DNA of 64,000 bases from Anadara kagoshimensis (Eukaryota > Mollusca > Bivalvia > Arcoida > Arcidae), in assembly GCA_021292105.1 (NCBI GenBank), contig JACFYK010000027.1, positions 62,001 through 126,000 of the forward strand. The letters are read 5' to 3'. The translations under genes and the position numbers were made by a program. The notes below the pieces were generated by a model that had not been told where the DNA came from, made no database searches, and saw only the letters and a program-made list of their open reading frames with translations. Positions within the stretch are counted from its first letter, which is position 1. The number at the start of each line of letters is the position of its first letter. Shown in pieces: positions 21,011-32,558 of this stretch.

Positions 21011-22143
21011 TTTAGCTTCCCTTCGTCATCATAAATTTCTTTATAAATCTCGTTTTCTCTAGCTACATCTTCTTTAAACTCTTTGGCCATTCTTCTGATT
21101 TCAACTCTATCACTTTCCTTAAGGAATTGCATTTTATAAGCGATTATATAATTAACTAACGCTTCTCTATTTTTGTATGTAAATTGCTCTTTAAATGCTT
21201 CATCAATATTTCTAGAGTTAGAAATATCATAAGAACCAATTATATTTTTTGCAGATGCATATCCTTTTTTATCAAGATAATATAGTGCTGAAACAGCAAT
21301 AACAAAATCACCATTAGCTCTTCATTTAGCCATTTCGTATGAAATTCAAAGCAGTCTAACCGCAAGTACTATCTTAGGTATAATAATAATTAAAATCTTA
21401 GTTCAAATAAAGATACTTATAATATTGTCAAACTTTCAGAATTGACCTGAGTCATTCTTGACAACTAATCCTAATCACATAAATGAAACAGAAAGAATAA
21501 ATATTATTATTATTGATTCTACAGTCCTTAATCTTCTTAATCCTCTTCCAAATGAAGCATGTGTATACTTATTATTTCTCATGAAGTTTTGAACATCTCT
21601 GATAATTCTATATCTAAAGATGAATTCAAAGATGGTTCATATAGGTCATACCAATAATAAGAACGCAGGGATTAAGAATTCCATTCTATTCTTAGTGATA
21701 ATACCAGCATAATCATTTTTCGAAACTCCAACACCAGCATTGATGATGAAAGCGAAAATTGATACAAGTAATGATAGGATAGCGAAAGTAAATGAAATTC
21801 TTAGAGATTTAAGAGATGCTGGTGCTGAAAAACCAGTATACATAGCTGATCTAAGTGCAAAATAACTTTCGTGCTTTTTAACATTTTTATTATTTTTAAG
21901 AATATACTCATCTCTATCTTCTATGTTTAAAATTTCCTTTGAAACTTGTTTTCATCCAATCTTTCTCTTTAGGAAAATATCTCTTCCTGCAAAATCCGCT
22001 TTTGCATGTTGAATGGCGTGTATCTTAGAAGGGTATGTAAATAGGATTTCCATAGTATCCATATTTAACTTTTCTAATTGTTCACCGTTTTCATTTCCTT
22101 TACCAACGATTCAGTTTTCTTTTTGTTTAAATATTAATATCAT
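21001..22143 (-). CDS. Membrane protein with N-terminal DUF2188-like domain
   Basis: Not recognised as a named family; 380 residues. Residues 1-70 contain W...G....N then IHAIQHAKADFAGRDI and IGWKQV, which follows the same spacing as the DUF2188 domain of the H1-like protein at 12596-13327. Helices follow around residues 110-175 and 215-265, and the C-terminal 100 residues are charged and coiled. No Shine-Dalgarno; ATG 22143 is the first in frame. It overlaps the next gene by ten bases. Confidence 0.65.
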
Positions 22144-22161
22144 ATATAAATATTAACATAT

Positions 22162-22191
22162 TTAACAAATAACGCGGTGCGTTATTTGTTA
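22162..22191 (-). terminator. Perfect 12-bp hairpin at the end of nadE
   Basis: AACAAATAACGC and GCGTTATTTGTT pair perfectly around three bases, including the nadE stop codon. The T-run after it is poor, and the next gene starts 20 bases later, so it may be a terminator, a processing site or an operator. Confidence 0.6.
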
Positions 22192-22904
22192 TATTCCGTC
22201 ATTTTTAATGGTTCGGGAAGTGGATTTCTCTTATGTTCAGTAACTTTAATTTGTCTTTCAATTTTTTGCTTAATTTCTGAATCAATTTCTTCACCTTTAA
22301 TGAATTTATCAACTTCATCATATGAGTAACCTAATTCTTCTTCGTCAGTTTGACCTTCTCAAAGAGCCGCAGTAGGTTTTTTAGTATAAACAATTTCTGG
22401 TAATTCCATATCTTTTGCCATTTGTTTAACTTCACCTTTTGTTAAGTGAACGATTGGAAGTAAATCAACTCCTCCATCTCCATATTTTGTAAAGTATCCT
22501 AAGATTCATTCTGCTTGGTTATCAGTACCAAGTACAAGATAATTATTTTCTTGAGCAAGTGCATAAAGAGCAGTCATTCTAAGTCTTGGTTTGATGTTTG
22601 CAGTAGCTAATTTAGTCTTAGTTCCGACAACTTTAGAAGTAGCTTCGTAAGCTTCAGTTAAATCAACTGTAGTTGTTTTAATATTAATTTTATTAGCAAC
22701 AGATTTAGCGTCTTCCAAGTCTTGACCCATTTTACCAATAGGTAAATAAACACCTAATGAATTCTCAGGAAAAGCTTCTTTAGCAAGAGCAGAAACAACT
22801 GATGAATCAACACCACCAGACATTCCGACTATCACACCTTTTTGACCAGCTTTTTTCACTTCTTCTCTAAGTCATTTAACTAAATAATCTTTGTATTCCA
22901 GCAT
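22182..22904 (-). CDS. nadE: NAD+ synthetase, ammonia-dependent
   Basis: Makes NAD+ from deamido-NAD+, ATP and ammonia. The 240-residue length and absence of a nitrilase domain mark the ammonia-dependent form. The PP-loop SGGVDSS, LGTDNQAEW, FTKYGDGGVDLLPI and KPTAALW...DEEELGYSY are all present. ATG 22904 overlaps the obg stop as TAATG, with AGAGGAG inside obg, so the pair is translationally coupled. It may draw on precursors brought in by the PnuC transporter at 46833. Confidence 0.97.
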
Positions 22905-24163
22905 TAGAACTCCTCTTCTCCTCAAATAAATTCATAACCATAAATAGTTACAGTATCTCCATCTTCAATACCAGCATCTCTTAATCTATCTCAAACACCA
23001 GCATTTCTCATTTTCTGGTTGAATCTTCTTAAGTTATCGTTTGAATTAAGAGGTATTTTGTTGTAAATTCTTTCAACTTCTGCACCTTCAACATCGAACA
23101 TTCCAGTAAATGGATTATTTACAATAATTGATTCTGCTAATTCAACAGTAATTTCATCAACAGTTTCTGAGAATTCAATCTCTTTAATTTTTGATAATGC
23201 ATCATAAAGCTTGAATTTAAGTGTTTCAATACCTTTTTCTTCAAGAGCTGAAATTTCAACTAATTCAATATCAGGGTAAACTTTTTTGAATTCTTCAATT
23301 CTTTCTGCAAAACCTTCTTTATCACTCTTATTAGCAACTACAACTTGTGTTCTGTTTTCAAGTTCTAGTGCATAAGTTTTTAATTCTTCATTAATTACTT
23401 CGAAATCTTTAATAGGATCTTTTTCTTCTGATCCAAAATCAATAACATGAGCAATTAATCTACATCTTTCGATATGTCTTAGGAATTCATGTCCAAGACC
23501 TTTACCTTGAGAAGCCCCTTCAATTAACCCTGGAAGGTCGGCTGCTACAAATGCATTTTCTCCTGCATAAACAAATCCAAGTTGTGGTGTTAATGTTGTG
23601 AAAGGATAATCAGCAACTTTAGGTTTAGCATTAGATACTTTAGATAATAAAGTTGATTTACCAGCTGATGGTTTACCAACAAAACCAACATCCGCAAGAA
23701 CTTTAAGAGTAATGTTTAATTCTTTTTGTTCCCCTGGATCTCCATTTTCTGAAAGTCTTGGCGCTGTGTTTCTAGTAGTTTTAAACTTAACGTTACCTTT
23801 TCCACCTTTTCCACCTGATGCAATAAGATAAGGTTTCGCTTCAACAACATCCGCTATTGTTTTGTCCCCTTCTTTAACAACAGTTCCTAAAGGAACTTTA
23901 ATGAAAACATCTGGACCCTTAGCTCCATATTGTTTTTTACCTCTTCCGTTTTCTCCATCATTACCTCTAATGATTTTTTGGAATTTTAATGTGAATAGAG
24001 TATTAAACCCAGTATCTCCTATAAAAAATACTGAACCTCCATGTCCACCGTCTCCTCCGTCGGGTCCACCTTTATCAACTCTAAATTCTCTTCTGAATGA
24101 TATTACTCCGTCTCCACCTTTACCGGCTTGAACTTGTAATCTAACTTGATCTAAAAATTTCAT
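22904..24163 (-). CDS. obg: GTPase Obg
   Basis: Essential ribosome-associated GTPase, 419 residues. The glycine-rich Obg fold fills residues 1-155 (KGGDGVISFRREFRVDKGGP), the G domain has GKPSAGKSTL and DLPGLIEGAS, and the C-terminal OCT-like domain ends past a UGA-Trp at about residue 391 in a short acidic tail (GEEEF). TATAAT lies eight bases before ATG 24163, no Shine-Dalgarno. Complete. Confidence 0.97.
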
Positions 24164-24189
24164 ATATATAAATTATAAAGATTAAAAAT

Positions 24190-24216
24190 AAAAAAAGAAT
24201 GATTAATCTCATTCCG
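24190..24216 (-). terminator. Terminator after GT2 gene
   Basis: GAATGA and TCATTC pair around six bases; on the minus strand a run of seven T follows. The stem includes the stop codon at 24203. Confidence 0.8.
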
Positions 24217-25264
24217 CAAGTATATTCTTTTTAAATTTAGCATATATTTTTAGTCCAACTTTGATGAAAAATGTTACTCCATGACCTCTAGTTATTCTTA
24301 ATAATCAGAATAAAGTAGTGTTGGTAATTCTTTTATATTCTTTAGGTTGAAGTGATTTTAAAGTCTTAAGTAAATCTCTAAGATATTTAGGTTTCTTTTC
24401 AACACTCTTATCAATAGCGATTAACATTGTCTGTCATTGAGCCAATTGTTTCATAACAGTTCTTAAGTATTTATGTAATTTTTTTGATTTTTTAAACTCA
24501 AAGTTTATTTCAGATCAAACTCTTTCAAGAACTTTAAGTTGATGCAATCTGTTTCTTACCATGACTTTAAGGTTAATTGATTGTTCACCTCTACCAATAT
24601 AGTATCTATATAGAGGAACATCAATGTAATACATTGTATTAGCGTATTCTAGAGGTATTAAAGAATATTGAGAGTCAGAGTAATAAACACCTTCAATTTG
24701 GTTATATTCGATTTCTTTTAATAAATCTAATCTATAGAATATTGAATGCATTGTAATTAAATCTTTAGGTCATTTAGCATCGTTTAATTCCATAACTTTA
24801 TATGATTCAAATTTATTACTTAGCGATAATACTTCTTGATGATTTACTGCCACTTTTTCAAAAGTGTGGTCAGTAAAAATAACATCAGGTTTTTTTTCTA
24901 ATCCATGAACTATTTTTACAAGTTCAATTAAAGCAACTTGATTAAATGTATCATCAACGTCCAATACCTTGAAATAGAAACCTTTCGCTTCTTTGATTCC
25001 TCTATTAATAACTGAACCATATTGTCCATTAGGTTTATCAATAACTCTAATGAAGCCCGGTCTTGTTCTTCTATTTCATTTTTTTGCATGTGCTTTTGCT
25101 TTAGCAACTGTATTGTCAGTTGAGCCATCATTAATTACGATAATTTCATAAAAAAGATGTAGGTTTTCGTCCATTATTCTTTCATTTATTAACGAATGAA
25201 TAGACTCATCTATAAAAGGTGAGCCGTTATATGCAGGTATAACAAATGTAAATAATGGTTTCAT
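24203..25264 (-). CDS. Family 2 glycosyltransferase
   Basis: 353 residues with a GT-A fold: FTFVIPAYNGSPFIDESI at the start, VINDGSTDNT for nucleotide binding, and the DxD-like DVDDTF near residue 105. The C-terminal 120 residues are basic with amphipathic helices that could hold it to the membrane. AGGAG lies in the end of the UDP-galactopyranose mutase gene, eight bases upstream, so it is likely a galactofuranosyl or related transferase acting with Glf. That assignment is from context only. Confidence 0.88.
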
Positions 25265-25271
25265 ATTTCTC

Positions 25272-26408
25272 CTAAATTATCTTTTTAGCTAATTCTAATG
25301 CATTAGCAATTATTTGATCCATGTTTAGATATTTATATTCAGCTAAACGTCCTAATGGATAAATGTTTGAGTATTTTGATACTTCTTTATAGTAAGCATT
25401 ATACTGTTCTCTTGACTCATCTGTAGCCATAGGGTAGTATGGTACATTGAATTTGTCTGAGTCTAGATCAAATGCTCCTGGGTATTCTCTTGAAAGTACT
25501 GTTGCTCCAGTATCTTCAAGCGTCATATTTTTATATTCTGTGATTCTAGTCATTATTGGATGAGCAGGATAGTTAACTACAGCTGTCTTTTGGGAGTTCT
25601 TTTTATTAAGTTCTTCAAATTCAATGTTTAATGATCTATAAGTTAAAACTCCATATTTGTAATCAAATAACTCATCTAATGGTCCTGTATAAATAACAGG
25701 AACATTTAGTTCTTTTCCTTCAAAGAATACTTTATCATCTTTAAATTCTAATAATTTAGATGCATCAACACCAGTTCTAACTTCAATATTTTCATGATCA
25801 AGCATTTTATCTATTGCAGAAGTATATCCATTAACAGGAACTCCTTCATGTTTATCTGAAAAGTATCTATCTCCGTATCCGACTGTAACAGGAACTCTTT
25901 TAATAACTGAAGGATCAATTTCTGAAGGTTTTTTATCTCACATTTTTGTTGTGTAGTTTTCAACCACGTTTTTATAGATGAAATCTCCAACCATTTTTAG
26001 TTGCTCATCTTCAGCTTCAAGCATTTGGAAGATTGTTATTCTTGAATCTTTACCAAATTTAGTTTCTAGTTTAGTTTTAATTTCCTCAGCTTGTTCAGGT
26101 CAAAATGTATCAACACCTTTAAAGTTAAATGGAATTGGAACTATTTTTCCGGCTACTTCACCTTCAACTCTATTCTTAAAATCATTTAGTTTTCAGAATT
26201 GATTCATGTATTCATTTACTTCATCGTTGTTAGTATGGAATATATGTGGTCCGTATTTATGAGTTGTAACTCCATTAACTTTATGATCATATATGTTCCC
26301 ACCAATATGATTTCTTTTTTCTAAAATAAGTACTTTTTTACCAGCTTTTGCAGCTTCATGTGCAAGCACTGCCCCAGACAGTCCTGATCCAATAATTAAT
26401 AATTTCAT
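25272..26408 (-). CDS. glf: UDP-galactopyranose mutase
   Basis: Flavoenzyme that converts UDP-galactopyranose to UDP-galactofuranose for surface glycans. 378 residues; the FAD motif GSGLSGAVLAHEAAKAGKKV, HIGGNIYD and KYGPHIFHT match the family, as do VNYPA and YYP.. near the C-terminus and GRLAEYKYLNMDQ. TATAAT lies six bases before ATG 26408; this promoter faces the divergent one of the gene at 26442. Two UGA-Trp codons. Predicts galactofuranose in the organism's glycolipids or capsule. Confidence 0.95.
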
Positions 26409-26441
26409 ATTCAAATTATATCAATAAGTTATAATATTTAC

Positions 26442-27872
26442 ATGTTTAAAGCATTATTAGTAGAAATAAAAAATTCAATTACAAAAACATTTTTCCACTT
26501 AATAAGATTTGGTGGGTTATTAATAATTCCATTTATATATGGGTTCTCATACATATATGCATTCTATGACCCTTTCTCAAAAGCGGATGAAGTTAAGGTA
26601 TCACTTATAACTGATAAAGGTGATGCTCTTGGTGAAAGATTAGGTAAACAATTATCTAAAGAAAATGAACTAACTATGGGTGAAATGGAAATGACACTTA
26701 AAATGGAACACATTTATGCAGATGCAAAAGATCCCGATGGTCAATATGAACAAGTTAAGAAAGATTCATATGCAACTATTAAGTTATCTAATACAGATGC
26801 AATCGAAAAAGCAATTCTTCATGCTGCAATAGCAGTTAAGCAACCAGGATTCAATATCGGTAATGCCTTCGGTGGAGCAATAGCAATGATTGGTTCAGGT
26901 CAACTTGCCAAAGTAACATTAAATTACAAAAAGAATTACCTACTAGCATTTGGAGTTGATACATCATCACATTTATATTCATCAGCTCAATTCATTGAAG
27001 AACAATTAATCAAAGCTATGAATGATGATGCATACATAAATAATCTATTATCAAGAAATCAAGCAATCGCAGCAGGAAAAATTACTGCTCCTGAACTTAA
27101 ACATATGTTAACTGCATTAGAAAACTATGGACTATCACAATTCCACCCAGTAGAAGTTAAAGCTCACATGGGAGGAGAAAATGCTAAATACGGTTACGGA
27201 CTAGCACCGTTCTTCATCTCAGTAGCTATGTGAGTTGGTGGTATGGTTATGACATTTGCCGTTCACAGAAAAATATATGACAAAACAATTTCTGCAGGTA
27301 AAAGATACTTTGCAAAATGATTGGTTATTGTATTTGGAGTTATTGCTCAAGCAACAATTCTGATGTTCGCACTATACCTAATAGGATTCGATAAGTTAGG
27401 ACTAACTAATTGAACACAACTTTATATTGGGGCTATTGTATCTGGTATGGTATTTGCTTCAGTAATCCAGGCAATTAGATTTGCCATTCACAACAGAGCA
27501 ATTGGTATTCTATTAACAATAATGCTATTAGTACTACAAATGGCTTCAGGTGGAGGATTATTCCCAATTGAAACTCAAAGTGGTTTCTACCAAGTGGTAA
27601 ACAAAATAGTTCCTATGGGTAGATCAGTAAAATTACTAAGAGAATTAGCATTTGAAACTAATTGATCTAATGTAATGATTGATTTCGGTTACATGGCAAT
27701 ATGACTATTAATGATTCCAATTGGAATTGTAATCAACCACTACAGAACATTAAGAATATACAAATCACAAAACTGAGACCTACCTGAAACTATGGCTTAT
27801 AGAGAAAATATAAGGCAAGCTAAGATTGCAAAAAGAAAAGCAAGAAGAGCTAATAGAAAGGGAGGTGCATAA
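26442..27872 (+). CDS. YhgE/Pip-type membrane protein, first of a pair
   Basis: 476 residues. A short cytoplasmic start and helix 1 (LLIIPFIYGFSYIYAFYDPF) lead to a long outer domain, then five or six helices from residue 260 on, and a basic tail RKARRANRKG. This is the ABC-2-like YhgE/Pip arrangement (one helix, large ectodomain, membrane bundle). TATAAT lies six bases before ATG. TAA overlaps the next start as TAATG. Likely a lipid or peptide export component; no ATPase gene adjoins. Confidence 0.82.
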
Positions 27873-29248
27873 TGTGAAAAACATTTAAAGCTGAATTAAA
27901 ACATATCTTCACAAACAAATGAAGAACAGCTGCATTAATACTTCTATTATTTATTCCGTTTACATACGGGTTCTTATATATGAATGCATACTGAGCACCA
28001 TTCAGTCATGTTGATGAATTAAAAATCGCTGTTGTATCTAGAGATGTTGACAGCAATGGAAAAGAAACTAAGCTATCTTCAAGTTTATCTGATTTCCTTA
28101 TTAAAGACAATCAAATAACTGCGGGACCAAACCAGGTATATAAAATAACAAAAGATCAAGATATTAATAAAGATCCTGAATCAGCAGTATCAAGTGGTAA
28201 GTATTCAGCTGTAATCGTTATCCCTAAAGGGTATGATGCAGCAATGACTAAGTTTGCTACAGACACAATTGCTGATCCATCAAAAATTAAAACTAATCTC
28301 GATACAGCGTTCAAAACAATGGGCGGAACAAAAGTGCCTCAAGGATGAAAAGGTTCATTTGATAGAGTGACATTCTACTTATCATTTAAACATTCATACT
28401 TAGGTGGAGAAATGGCAAACTACGCTTCTAAAAATACTAAGCTAGTATTAGCCACAACATTCCCACAAGTAATAAATGCTATAAACACAGGTCAGAACCT
28501 ATTAAATGGTATTGGAACATTCTTAGGAAAACCACTTACTTCAAAAATATCATTTGATAAACTACTAGGTGATAAATTAACAGTAGAAAGATATGGATAT
28601 GAACATTCTAATTCATACGGTATGGGACTTGCTCCTTACTTCATGTCTATAGCATTATGAGCTGGAGCTCTTGCAACATTATTTGTTGTTAAGAATGAAA
28701 GACATATTGATACAGAAACAACACTTAAACACCTTGCTGGTAAAGCATTAGTATGAATGGCAATTGGTTGAATCCAAGCTGCAATTCTAATTACAGGTTT
28801 AACACTTCAAGGAATACGCATTGGTTGAGATCATCAATATGAACTCTACTTATTCGGATTCTTCATGGCAACTATATTCCCATTAACCGTAATGGGCGCT
28901 GCCTACACTATGAGATATGGTGATTTAGGAGAGTTCTTGGTTGTTATCATGCTTGTAGCACAACTTATATCTTCTTCTGGTACATTCCCAGTAGAGATGC
29001 AAAATATTATATTCAAGATAATACACCCAATAGCACCATTCACTTATACAATAAGTGCTCTAAGAGAAATTATGTGAGATACAGATCTAACAGTTCTATT
29101 TGAGAATATGGCAATATTATTAATATTCCCAGCAATATTTATGACTGCTACGGTATTAGTTAATTATCTATGAGATAGAAAGAACTTCACAGAACTTGAT
29201 GGAGTTAAGAAATATAAATCATTTGAAATTCATTTAGGTGATTATTAA
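27872..29248 (+). CDS. YhgE/Pip-type membrane protein, second of a pair
   Basis: 458 residues, same arrangement as the gene before: helix 1 LILLLFIPFTYGFLYMNAYW, ectodomain with KYSAVIVIPKGYDAAM, and a five-to-six-helix bundle starting at GLAPYFMSIALW, a motif shared with the partner's GLAPFFISVAMW. GGGAGGTGC precedes ATG 27872, which overlaps the previous stop. The pair probably forms a heterodimer. UGA-Trp is very frequent. Confidence 0.85.
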
Positions 29249-29273
29249 AAATGGGCATAGGCTCATTTTTTTA
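29249..29273 (+). terminator. Terminator after YhgE/Pip pair
   Basis: AATGGGC and GGCTCATT pair (one G-U) around a three-base loop and run into seven T. Confidence 0.85.
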
Positions 29274-29293
29274 TATTGACAGTATAGATTGAA

Positions 29294-29320
29294 TAAAAAA
29301 AATACCATAATTGGTATTAG
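29294..29320 (-). terminator. Terminator for small membrane gene
   Basis: AATACC and GGTATT pair around six bases, with a T-run on the minus strand. It lies 70 bases beyond the present stop at 29391 and immediately after the small frame at 29317, which supports that frame being the original gene end. Confidence 0.7.
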
Positions 29321-29391
29321 AAATTTTCTTTTGAATATGACATTCCTAGAGCTATACCAGACGGTGTAGCTATGATGAATGATAATCACAT
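29317..29391 (-). other. Detached 24-codon membrane-helix frame
   Basis: A short frame starting MWLSFIIATPSGIALGMS whose ATG overlaps the TAA of the preceding gene (TAATG). It encodes what looks like a fourth membrane helix and ends directly at the terminator. By analogy with the four-helix protein at 59389-59793, whose last helix also follows a Trp, it is probably the original C-terminus put out of frame by an indel, or a product of coupled re-initiation. Confidence 0.5.
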
Positions 29392-29741
29392 TATCTTACA
29401 GCGGCTTTTGCATCTGATGTAGATAATGTATTTGGGTTATTAACCATATTAATCATAATACTTGAATAAACTATTACAAATATAGCTAATAGACCAGTTA
29501 ATAATAAGGCAACATAAGTGATTGTTTCTGCTGAACGCATATCACTGTATATAAACACTCCATAAACTACAATAGAAATTAATAGGAGTAATCCAAAAAT
29601 TAATTCAAAGACATAACCAGTTTTAACTGAATCAGCAGTCACTGGTCCTTCTTGAGCAGATCATAATACTGCTACTGCAGGAATTAATAATAATCCAAGT
29701 AATGATAGGGTAATGATTCCCATTATTTTTGTTCTTTCCAT
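29391..29741 (-). CDS. Small three-helix membrane protein, probably C-terminally truncated
   Basis: 116 residues with three hydrophobic segments (residues 5-26, 43-64, 74-97) and the tail SDAKAAVR ending in a true TAA. The AAGGAGG site before ATG 29741 is very strong. Layout and length resemble the four-helix protein at 59389-59793. Function unknown. Confidence 0.75.
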
Positions 29742-29777
29742 GTTTCCTCCTTATTTTATTTATTATATAATATAAAC

Positions 29778-30638
29778 ATGAAATATTCATTACTAGTATG
29801 TGCATACAATGCAGAACAATATTTAAAAGAATGTCTTGACTCTCTAGTTAACCAAACTATAGACAAGTCAAAATATGAAATAGTTCTTGTTAATGACGGT
29901 TCAACAGATAACACTGAAAAGATTGCGAGATCTTATAAAGGTGTTAAAGTTGTTAATCAAGTTAATAAAGGTCTATCAGAGGCAAGAAATACAGCTGTTC
30001 ACAATTCTGGAGGAGAATGAGTTCTCTTTGTCGATGCTGACGACTATGTCTCAACAGATTTACTTCAAACAATTGAAACAGCAAATCCAGTTGGAAAGAA
30101 CTTTGTCGTTTATAAAGAAGTTAAAGAAGAAGAAGCAAATAAGAAAGATGAAAAGCGTCAATCAAACAAGATGGATGACTCAATAGTTGTTAGAGCTATT
30201 CATAGAGACTTATTTAACTCATATTCATTCCCAGGTAAATATAGATATGCAATAGAAGATTGAGACTTCTATGTACACAACATTAAGAAACTTAAAACAC
30301 TCGATATAAGAGATACTGAAGCATTTTACTTCTATAGATATAACGAAGACTCATTATCTAAATCAAGTAAGGTATATAGATCAAGACTTGAACATGCAAT
30401 TACTATATTCGAAAATGAAGAACTAAGAAAGAATAATCTAGAAGAAAATATAATTGGTCATTATTATGAACACTTATATATGATGGCTAGATTATGATTC
30501 CCAGACTTATTACCAAGAGTAAAAGCTATTAAATATAAAACAAAGATTAAATTCTCAATAAGATTCCAATATTGAATTGTAAAATTAGGATTATTTAATT
30601 GAGCAATTAAGAAATCACAAGAAAAAATAGACCGTTAG
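29778..30638 (+). CDS. Family 2 glycosyltransferase
   Basis: 286 residues. GT-A motifs: SLLVCAYNAEQYLKECLDSL, LVNDGSTDNTEKIA, the acceptor-loop NKGLSEARNTA, and the DxD site FVDADDYVS. Later EDWDFY matches the ED-W catalytic region. The C-terminus is basic. TATAAT lies six bases before ATG. It stands alone between a divergent small gene and the strong terminator at 30696, right at the border of the mobile island. Confidence 0.9.
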
Positions 30639-30690
30639 TAAACTATACAAGCCATAGTTGCACTAAATACTTATTTTGGTATACCAATAA
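30637..30690. repeat. Left imperfect terminal inverted repeat of the IS island
   Basis: From 30639 the sequence TAAACTATACAAG, then AGTT..ACTAAATA and TATACCAA, recurs in inverse orientation at 33658-33712. About 28 of the first 33 positions agree. Confidence 0.55.
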
Positions 30691-30695
30691 AAGTA

Positions 30696-30736
30696 AAATA
30701 AAATGAGTTTGGCCATCGGCCAAGCTCATTTTATTT
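30696..30736. terminator. Strong 19-bp bidirectional terminator
   Basis: AAATAAAATGAG-T-TTGGCC pairs with its complement around ATC; the only imperfection is one G-U. It ends in T-rich arms in both directions and separates the glycosyltransferase from the IS island genes. Confidence 0.85.
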
Positions 30737-30795
30737 AATGGTGCGTATTATCATCTCTCTAATGTCCTGCCGTTGGATATATATTTCATAATTAA

Positions 30796-31068
30796 TTATT
30801 TTGATGATTTACTTTTCATGATATTCTCACTATCAACTATTCTTTGCCTCATTACTCAAAGCTTAAGCAAATGATTTGTAACATCAATTTTCTGTGTTGA
30901 TGTAAGTGTGGCATTAGTTATGAGTTTCTTTTCTTTGCCAAGAACGTCCCCTCTGTATAGAGTGAATTTATTAATAATTCCATTGTACTCTGCAATCACA
31001 GTTAACTTAACAACAAAACCTGTTTTTGAATCATCCTCTAAATTCTTGTATTCAATTACTTTAAACAT
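30796..31068 (-). CDS. Small hypothetical protein on the IS island
   Basis: 90 residues, not recognised. Alternating polar and hydrophobic residues in the first 65 (FKVIEYKNLEDDSKTG, VVKLTVIAEYNG) suggest a small beta-sheet domain; the tail is basic. Its ATG overlaps the stop of the upstream gene (TAATG), so they are coupled. Together with that gene it follows the transposase in the same direction and may be passenger cargo. Confidence 0.65.
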
Positions 31069-31232
31069 TATCTTGAAACTCCTGTAGCTATCTTTTTAAA
31101 TGAATACTCTGGTTCACCTGAGACATTATAATTATTTGTTTTTTTCGCATGTTCAACTTGCTCCGCAGTAGCAAAATTAGCTTTTTCAGCATTTGCTCAT
31201 AATTTTTTTCTTTCTTCAATAGTTAATTTCAT
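31068..31232 (-). CDS. Small hypothetical protein on the IS island
   Basis: 54 residues, not recognised; an acidic and basic helix MKLTIEERKKLWANAEKA is followed by a polar tail. AAGAGGT precedes ATG 31232, which lies only 11 bases after the transposase stop. With the 90-residue gene it forms a coupled pair downstream of the transposase. Confidence 0.6.
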
Positions 31233-31243
31233 ATGTACCTCTT

Positions 31244-32413
31244 TTATTTATTATAACTTTTAATGTGATGGCTTTTATATTCTAGAGGACTTTTTCACCC
31301 TAAAGTTGACTGCGGTCTTTCCTGATTATAAAAATTTATATACTTTTCCATCTTAGCAATTGTTGTGTTTTCAACTCTTTCATTATGTGGGATTAAATTT
31401 AGAAATTCTGATTTAAGATTACTAAAGAAATATTCGGCCGGTCTATTATCTAATGAATTACCAACTCTAGATGTTGACTGTGTAACATTATACTTTTTTA
31501 ATATATCCATATAATCATAAGATGTATATTGAGCACCTCTATCAGAATGTAATATAAGCCCACTTGAGTTTAACATTCTATCTCTACACTTTGCAAGCAT
31601 TGACATAACTAGTTTATTGTCATTATAGCCCGATATTGAAATGGCAACTATTTCATTATTAAATCCATCAATTATCATTGAAAAGTACATCATTCTATTT
31701 TTCATACGAATATAACTAACATCAGTGTATCATTTTTTATCTGGTGCTGTACCTATAAATTTTCTTTTAATGTGATCTTTAAACGGATTATTTATATCCT
31801 TTAATTCTCGTTTCATTTTAGGTTTCCTAATTACCGCTTTCAATCCTAAGTGTTTCATGTATCTATGAACTGTATTTTTGGATATAACTAATCCAATTTC
31901 TCTCCTTAATGCAACCATTATTCTTTCAACCCCATATATTCCATTATATTTATAATAGATTCTTTTAATTTCATCAAGAATAATAGGATCATATCTTGGC
32001 CTGATTAATGTAGCTCCTCTATCTAATCACTTTTTATATCCAGAATATGAGACTCCGTTTATCTTGCATTGTTCCGTTTTAGATATTTTGTCATTATTAT
32101 AAATCATCATGAAAATGTATGATTTGTTTAAAGGCGTTTTAGGGAATTCCTTTTTAGTATCAACTTTTTGTTTTCTATTTCTATATTTATAATTTTTTTC
32201 CTTTAATCTATTATTGTATTTTTCATTAATCATTAATTCATTATTGATCACTAAATATTTTTTATTTCATGTTCATATAAGTAAACTTACTTTTTTATAT
32301 TCTTTTGCTTCAGTGTGATTATTAAGTACGAGGAACTGCGCTAGTTCTCTGACGGGAACTCCGTTGTTTCTCTTTATTAATATTTCTTTTATTATTTCTT
32401 TTGGCACTGCCAT
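31244..32413 (-). CDS. IS3-family transposase, full length in one frame
   Basis: 389 residues. The N-terminal part has the helix-turn-helix region (MAVPKEIIKEILIKRNNG, PVRELAQFL), followed by the HTH-21-like region and the DDE core: D in WYTDVSYI, D in ILHSDRGAQYT, and E in AEYFFSNLKSE. All three catalytic residues are intact. Unlike many IS3 elements, orfA and orfB are a single frame when UGA is Trp, so no programmed frameshift is needed. AGGAGG precedes ATG, inside a hairpin. The element looks recent and possibly active. Confidence 0.93.
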
Positions 32414-32419
32414 AAAAAA

Positions 32420-32438
32420 CCTCCTGACGACCAGGGGG
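32420..32438 (-). promoter_or_regulatory. Hairpin hiding the transposase ribosome site
   Basis: CCCCCTG and CAGGAGG pair (six of seven) around five bases on the minus strand. The 3' arm is the Shine-Dalgarno of the transposase, so read-through mRNA would be poorly translated, a known way for IS elements to limit expression. Confidence 0.55.
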
Positions 32439-32558
32439 TTTCAAGAGGGGAAATTTACAAATTATAAATTTAGTGTTATACTAAAATTAGGATATCCGCA
32501 AAGCAAGCTGGTCGAGTCAGTTTGTTTTGTTTTGTATTATTTAAATTATAATGTAATT

